Positions 59,474-64,000 of a stretch of DNA of 64,000 nt are shown here, piece after piece. Made by a program: the position numbers and the translations under genes. The stretch is taken from assembly GCA_965223775.1 (NCBI GenBank), contig OZ245021.1, positions 5,332,001-5,396,000 of the forward strand. The letters run 5' to 3'. The first letter of the stretch is position 1. Every line of letters starts with the position of its first letter. Source of the DNA: JAJDXW01 sp965223775. Its GTDB lineage: Bacteria > Pseudomonadota > Gammaproteobacteria > HK1. Under the pieces are notes generated by a model. The model was not told where the DNA came from. It did no database searches and saw nothing but the letters and a program-made list of their open reading frames with translations.

Positions 59474-60334
59474 TCAGTAGGGGGCGGTGACCCCTTCGCG
59501 GGACACCCGGGTGTCCTGCCAGGCGGTGCCCCGGAAGTAGATCTGGCGCTGCTGCTCTTCCGCCTTGCGGTGGAAGGCGACCGCGATCGGATCGAGGTCG
59601 CGGGCGGGCACCGGCTCGTGCTCGAAATGGCGGTAGCGGTCCTCCCCGCGGACGAGGGCCGCGCTGTCCCAGTCGGAGAGGGTTTGCCGCGCGGTCGGCG
59701 CCATGTAGCGCAGCACGACGGCGATTCGTCGATCGTCGCTCCGATTGGGATGGGAGGCGTGCGCGATCTCGTAGGCGAAGAGCGCGGCGTCGCCGGTCTT
59801 GAGCTCCACGTTGACCGCCTTGCTTTCGTCGACATCGAGGATCGTCTGGCCCCGGGTCAGCATGTTGTCGTCCGCATAGGTATCCACATGCGGCATCGGC
59901 GGCTCGAGGTGGCTGCCGGACAGCAGGCGCATGCAGCCGCTCTCGACGGTCGCGGGCGAGAGGGCCACCCAGACGCTGACGAGGTCCCGGGTGTCGAGAC
60001 CCCAGTAGTTGCTGTCCTGGTGCCAGGAGACGTACTGGGGGCTTCGCGGCTCCTTGATGAACCAATGGGTGGTCCAACAAAGTATGTCGGGGCCGATCAG
60101 GTCCTCGACCGTGTCGAGGATCTGCGGCGCCCGGACGAGGTCCGCAAGCCACTTGAACAGAAGATGGGTCTTGAACCGGTTGGCGCCGGTGAGCGCCCCG
60201 CCGTTCGCCGCCTCAAAGGCTTCCAGTTGCCGGCGACAGTCGGCCGCCTCGCGCTCCGAGATGCAGGGAATCGGGAAATGAAACCCGTCGCGGTGCAGCC
60301 GGGCGACTGCCGCGGTGGTCAGTACCTTGGTCAT
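59474..60334 (-). CDS. Phytanoyl-CoA dioxygenase (PhyH) family protein
   Basis: 286 residues from ATG 60334. The Fe(II) facial triad is visible: His and Asp in SWHQDSNYWGLD and the distal His in AYEIAHASHPNRSDDRRIAV, with the 2-oxoglutarate arginine just after. The fold is a double-stranded beta helix. Bacterial members hydroxylate small molecules, secondary metabolites or ectoine; substrate unknown here. It stands alone between a tandem repeat and a GYD protein gene. Confidence 0.88.
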   Translation of the reverse strand: MTKVLTTAAVARLHRDGFHFPIPCISEREAADCRRQLEAFEAANGGALTGANRFKTHLLFKWLADLVRAPQILDTVEDLIGPDILCWTTHWFIKEPRSPQYVSWHQDSNYWGLDTRDLVSVWVALSPATVESGCMRLLSGSHLEPPMPHVDTYADDNMLTRGQTILDVDESKAVNVELKTGDAALFAYEIAHASHPNRSDDRRIAVVLRYMAPTARQTLSDWDSAALVRGEDRYRHFEHEPVPARDLDPIAVAFHRKAEEQQRQIYFRGTAWQDTRVSREGVTAPY

Positions 60335-60639
60335 GGCGTGCTCCCGGTTGCTGCCGGCGAGTCTGCCGGGCCTCTCATCGCGCTCCAATGACCCGGCGGA
60401 CAATCGACAGCCAGGTGAGCGAGCGGGGCGAAGTCGCGACGGTGTCCGATAGCTCCGAAGCTTACACCCGTCAGGCCCCGGGGGCGTGCCCGTCCACCCC
60501 GCCGGCCACCTTTCCCCGCGTCTCGAACCGATGCGAAGCCGCGGCGTCGCCCCTCGCTCACGGACCGCCGGAGTCGGAGGCGTCCGACCATCCAGCCACG
60601 CCGGTGCCCGAAGTCTTCGCCAACGGGCGGACGCGAACC
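60335..60639. other. 305-base gap, nothing recognised
   Basis: Between the GYD gene end and the PhyH-like gene start, both on minus. No convincing ORF, stem-loop or repeat copy was seen. It should hold the PhyH-like promoter near 60335-60450. Confidence 0.4.
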
Positions 60640-60921
60640 CTACCCCGAGGCGATGGCGTCGAACGCCCCTACGTCAACGGCGGGCGAGGTCTGAAACCCG
60701 GCTCCGGTCAGGCGCGTCAGCTTCATCGAGACCTGCATGGCGGTCTCGATATCCGGCAGCTCGACGATCAGGATGAGGTCGAACGCCCCGAGCAGGGCGT
60801 AGATGCCGATCGTCTCTCCGCCGTGCTCGCGTATCACCTCGTTCGCACTCTCGGTGCGCGACGCGCTGATCCCGTCCATCGACGTCTGAGTGTATTTGCC
60901 GAACATGACGAACTTGGCCAT
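60640..60921 (-). CDS. GYD-domain protein
   Basis: 93 residues from ATG 60921 (AGGAAGAC ribosome-like site before it). The sequence MAKFVMFGKYTQTSMDGISA, then GETIGIYALLGAFDLILIVE and PDIETAMQVSMKLTRLTGAG, fits the small GYD family, a ferredoxin-like fold of unknown function. No linked enzyme gene suggests a role. Confidence 0.85.
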   Translation of the reverse strand: MAKFVMFGKYTQTSMDGISASRTESANEVIREHGGETIGIYALLGAFDLILIVELPDIETAMQVSMKLTRLTGAGFQTSPAVDVGAFDAIASG

Positions 60922-61165
60922 TGTGTCTTCCTCCGGTCGGAACTCGCAAAGCTGAGTCTCGCCCGACAGTACCGCACTCGTCGGCACGATTCATACCCTT
61001 TCCTCGACTGGCCACGGTCTCGTTGTTCGTGGCTCACGTCGCGAGCATTCCCCGACCGAGGAGCACGGTCCGGGGTCGCCGGACGCGAGACGCGCGGCCG
61101 GGCGCGGGCCGTCCTTGTTGCTTCGCGATGCCCGAAGACTTTCGCGTTCTCCAACTTCGCCCGGG

Positions 61166-63031
61166 TTAGCGGGGGGCGGGGGGATCGTCGGGGATGAGGG
61201 CGTCGAGGAGGCCGGAGGAACGTTCGGTGGGGCGCCCGACCGCGGCGACGACGCTCTCCGCGGAGCCGTGGACGACGACGCGGCGCCGGGCGCGGGTCAC
61301 CGCGGTGTAGAGCAGCTCGCGGGTCGAGACGCGCGAATCGGCCGGGCCCGGCACCACCGCCACCTCGTCGTACTCCGAACCCTGCGCCCGGTGCACGGTC
61401 ACCGCGAAGAAGCTCTCGTGAGGCGGAAGGCGGGCCGGCGTGACGAGGCGCGGACGACCGCTCGCATCCTCGAGATCCGGGAACCACACCTGGGTCCGGC
61501 CGGCGGAGTCGCGGAGCGCGATCCCGCTGTCCCCGTTCGAGAGCCCGGTCCGCGGATCGTTGCGGGTGACGAGGATCGGCCGCCCGGGGTAGAACGCATC
61601 GTTCGCCGGGGCGAGGCCGAGGGCGCGGAGCCGGCGCTCCACCGACCGGTTGAAGCGCTCCGCTCCGAACGGGCCGATGCGATGCGCGCAGAGCACCCGG
61701 AACGCGGACAGCGGCCCGGCTTCGCCGCCGGGCTCGCGGAGCGCCTGCATCGCCCGCACCATCGGCGCGAACCGCTCCTCCGCGAACCGGATGGCGAGCC
61801 GCTCGAACGCGGCCCCGTCGGCAAGGGGACGGAGTCCGGTCGCACCGTCGGATCGATCCTCGAGGGCCGCGACCGCGGCCGGCGCGTCGCCGCGCACCAC
61901 CGCGCCGGCAAGGCGTCCGAGCCCGCCCGTCTCGTCGAAACGCCAGTTGCGCACGAGCTCGATCACGCAGGGAGAAAGAGGGGTCGATCTCTCGCCGGCC
62001 CGGCACAGGTCCGCGAATACCGAGCCGGGCTGAACCGAGGCAAGCTGCGAGGCGTCGCCGAGCACCACGAGCCGGACGCCGTCCGGAAGCGCGGCGAGCA
62101 CCCGTGCCATCAGGGTGAGATCGACCATGGAGCCCTCGTCCAGGATCAGGGCGTCGACCGACAGCCCCCGGCCTCCCCCTTGCAGCAGGAGCCGATGCAC
62201 GGTCGTCGCCTTCGCCTCGTACCCTTCGGCGGCCGGCGCGAGCGGCGCAAGCTCCCGGAGCCGCGCGCGCACCGCCTCCTGAAGGCGGGCCGCCGCCTTC
62301 CCGGTCGGAGCGGCAAGCGCGAGCCGGCCGGGCGAGGCGAGCTCGAGCTCGATGAAAAGGGCCACGATCGCCGCGACGGTCGTGGTCTTCCCGGTGCCCG
62401 GCCCCCCCGACACCACGCACACCCGGTGATGAAGGGCGGTGCGGGCGGCCGCCCGCAGCCGATCGTCCGGCTCCGCCCCCGGGAAGAGGCGGTCGAGCAA
62501 CACCTCGAACCCGCTCGAATCCGGCCCGGCCGCTTCGCCCGCAAGCCGGAGCAGACCGCTCGCGACCACTTGCTCCGCGGTCCGGAAACGCGCGAGATAG
62601 AGGCGGTGCTGGCCGTCGAGGACGAGCGGGCGTTGCTCCTCGTCTCCGGGCCGGGCGACGAGCGGGCTCGCTTCGAGCGCCTCGATCCACGGTTCGAGGG
62701 CCGGGAGGCGCACCGCGCTCTCCCCGGGCGGCCAGTCCAGGCCGGCCACGTCCGGCAGCGCCAGGCAGGCGTTCCCGGCCCGCGCCCACGCGCTCGCGAG
62801 GGCCGCCGCCAGGACCAGCTCGGGCGAGCCACGGCCGTCCAGCTCGCCGATCAGCTCCCCGAAGTGCCGGTCGATATCGACGATATGCCCCCGGCGGTAG
62901 AGTCCCTCCAGCACGGACGAGACGGCGCCCCGCGAGCGGCCGGCGCCGGAGCGGCTCTCCCGCGGGCCGCGGCCGGACTGCTCCGCCCGGCCCGGATTCG
63001 AAGCGACGGTCGAAGATCCAGCCCGCGTCAC
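61166..63031 (-). CDS. recD: Exodeoxyribonuclease V alpha subunit RecD
   Basis: 621 residues from GTG 63031, overlapping the recB stop. SF1 helicase motifs in order: VVSGGPGTGKTTTVAAIVAL (about 208), DALILDEGSMVDLTLMARVL (DEGS where DEAS is usual), LVVLGDASQLASVQPGSVFA, LVRNWRFDETGG and the C-terminal AVTVHRAQGSEYDEVAVVPG with YTAVTRARRRVVVHG. RecD is the 5'-3' motor of RecBCD, which degrades linear DNA and loads RecA at Chi. Confidence 0.95.
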   Translation of the reverse strand: MTRAGSSTVASNPGRAEQSGRGPRESRSGAGRSRGAVSSVLEGLYRRGHIVDIDRHFGELIGELDGRGSPELVLAAALASAWARAGNACLALPDVAGLDWPPGESAVRLPALEPWIEALEASPLVARPGDEEQRPLVLDGQHRLYLARFRTAEQVVASGLLRLAGEAAGPDSSGFEVLLDRLFPGAEPDDRLRAAARTALHHRVCVVSGGPGTGKTTTVAAIVALFIELELASPGRLALAAPTGKAAARLQEAVRARLRELAPLAPAAEGYEAKATTVHRLLLQGGGRGLSVDALILDEGSMVDLTLMARVLAALPDGVRLVVLGDASQLASVQPGSVFADLCRAGERSTPLSPCVIELVRNWRFDETGGLGRLAGAVVRGDAPAAVAALEDRSDGATGLRPLADGAAFERLAIRFAEERFAPMVRAMQALREPGGEAGPLSAFRVLCAHRIGPFGAERFNRSVERRLRALGLAPANDAFYPGRPILVTRNDPRTGLSNGDSGIALRDSAGRTQVWFPDLEDASGRPRLVTPARLPPHESFFAVTVHRAQGSEYDEVAVVPGPADSRVSTRELLYTAVTRARRRVVVHGSAESVVAAVGRPTERSSGLLDALIPDDPPAPR

Positions 63032-64000
63032 GCCATCCCCCCTCCCCGGAAGCAATCGTCGAGGGCCTGCAGGCACACGGCCGAAGGACGGTCGAAGTAC
63101 ACCCCGCGGCTCATGCCGGCCGCCGGGTCGATGCCGCGGACGAACAGATAGAACGTTCCGCCAAGGTGGCGCTCGCAGTCGTACCCCGGCAACCGCACCG
63201 CGAGATAGCGGTGCAGCGCCACCAGGTAGATGAGGTACTGAAGCGAGTAGCCGCTCTCGCGCATCGCGCCGGCGAGCGCGTCCGACTCGTAGTCGCCGGG
63301 GTCCGCCCCGAGCCAATTCGACTTGTAGTCGATGACGTACCAGCGGCCGGCGTGCTCGACCACCAGGTCGACGAAGCCCCGGAGGAAGCCGTGGATCGGC
63401 GGCCGTTCACCCTCTTCCGCGCTCTCCGCGAGGCCGGCGAACGGATCGGGATAGCCGTGCGCGGCGAGCCGTTCGCCAAGCCGGACGCGGTCGAGCCCGT
63501 CCACCGGAAAGCGGAACTCGAGCTCGACGAGCCGCCGCACCGGATCGCGGAGACGAAAGCCGCCCGTCGCGCCGGGCCCGTCTCTCCCCGGCTCCCGGAG
63601 CCGTAGCGCGCGGGTCTGCTCGACCATGGTGCGAGCGATCGGCCGCCATTCGCCGGCGATGCCGAAGTCCTCCAGAGCCTCCCGGCAGAGGGCATCGAGA
63701 CCCGGTTCGCCGGAATCGCTCCCGGACGACTCGTCGAGCTTCTCGAAGATCCGGTGCAGGCAGCTTCCCGCGACCGGACCCCGCGGGAAGGTGAACACGG
63801 TCCGCTCGCGGTCCTCCGCGCCGGCTTCGCTCCCCCCCGGCTCCGGCACGTCACCGGCCGGCTCCTCGTGCTGGTCGTGGTCCGGCTGCTCCAGCTCGAC
63901 GTAGCCGGGTCCGGCCGGCGATCGACCCGCACTCGCATCGGCGGCGATGCCGACACCGGCCGAGTGGGCCTCGGCGGAGAGCGCGGAGAAGCTGGTCATC
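63028..64000 (-). CDS. recB: Exodeoxyribonuclease V beta subunit RecB, C-terminal nuclease part (runs off right edge)
   Basis: The last approximately 320 residues. FTFPRGPVAGSCLHRIFEKL leads into the nuclease domain, with catalytic residues in RGFVDLVVEHAGRWYVIDYK followed by SNWLG, and the C-terminal SLQYLIYLVALHRYLAVRLP and GGTFYLFVRGID. This domain cuts DNA and interacts with RecA. The start lies beyond base 64000. recC presumably precedes it. Confidence 0.93.
   Translation of the reverse strand, partial: MTSFSALSAEAHSAGVGIAADASAGRSPAGPGYVELEQPDHDQHEEPAGDVPEPGGSEAGAEDRERTVFTFPRGPVAGSCLHRIFEKLDESSGSDSGEPGLDALCREALEDFGIAGEWRPIARTMVEQTRALRLREPGRDGPGATGGFRLRDPVRRLVELEFRFPVDGLDRVRLGERLAAHGYPDPFAGLAESAEEGERPPIHGFLRGFVDLVVEHAGRWYVIDYKSNWLGADPGDYESDALAGAMRESGYSLQYLIYLVALHRYLAVRLPGYDCERHLGGTFYLFVRGIDPAAGMSRGVYFDRPSAVCLQALDDCFRGGGMA

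Overview
This is a high-GC (roughly two-thirds G+C by eye), densely coding chromosomal window. Its gene orders are typical of Gammaproteobacteria: lptC-lptA-lptB-rpoN-hpf, ruvC-ruvA-ruvB beside tolQ-tolR-tolA-tolB-pal-cpoB, priA-argS-SPOR protein, aroK-aroB divergent from a class A penicillin-binding protein, and recB-recD. No rRNA, phage, plasmid or CRISPR signature is visible. I would place it in an uncultivated or poorly sampled gammaproteobacterial lineage. Several expected neighbours are absent: pilMNOPQ beside aroK, kdsC after kdsD, ybgC before tolQ, ptsN/rapZ after hpf, and hslVU after the SPOR gene.

Layout. 1-4.0 kb: dihydropyrimidinase start (minus) divergent from a PotD/B/C-like ABC importer without an ATPase. 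3.93-4.04 kb: a 113-bp MITE-like element. 4.3-11.8 kb: a secreted repeat protein, a DUF368 transporter, aroB, aroK and PBP1A. 11.8-15 kb: an accessory patch with a low-GC stretch, a palindromic repeat, a truncated-looking Calx-beta/barrel protein and two gene remnants (gluQ-like, Uma2-like). 15-22 kb: priA, argS, SPOR protein, tRNA-Gly, thiS, thiG, trmB, cysQ. 22-27 kb: an IalB-like protein, a YcgN-like protein, a ComEA-like protein and the amgK-murU cell-wall recycling pair. 27-32.6 kb: kdsD, a PanE-like reductase and the lpt-rpoN-hpf block. 33-42 kb: the tol-pal and ruv blocks plus yebC. 42-53 kb: a crotonase, a BtuF-like protein, a complete Liv-type ABC importer interrupted by a reversed adenylate cyclase gene, an HtrA protease and a cupin. 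53-64 kb: an SbcD/YhaN-like nuclease pair, a DUF4864 protein, a PhyH-type dioxygenase, a GYD protein, recD and the 3' end of recB.

The most unusual content is non-coding. A family of about 208-246-bp elements with nested inverted repeats occurs five times, plus one half copy, at 11986, 32733, 33971, 38818, 43658 and 58256. All lie almost entirely between genes and occur in both orientations. Their stems differ in sequence between copies, yet each arm still matches its own partner, which is compensatory change. Several copies end in CTAG or a variant, and in one copy that CTAG carries the stop codon of the neighbouring gene. A different small element at 3930-4042 shows the same CTAG and stop-codon behaviour. 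A perfect 37-bp inverted repeat follows the HtrA gene, and GC-rich hairpins separate the binding-protein gene from the permease genes in both ABC operons.

Most protein calls are housekeeping and secure. The less certain ones are the substrates of the two ABC importers, the role of the PanE-like protein in the lpt operon, the repeat protein at 4.3-6.1 kb and the long C-terminal extension of the YhaN-like ATPase.
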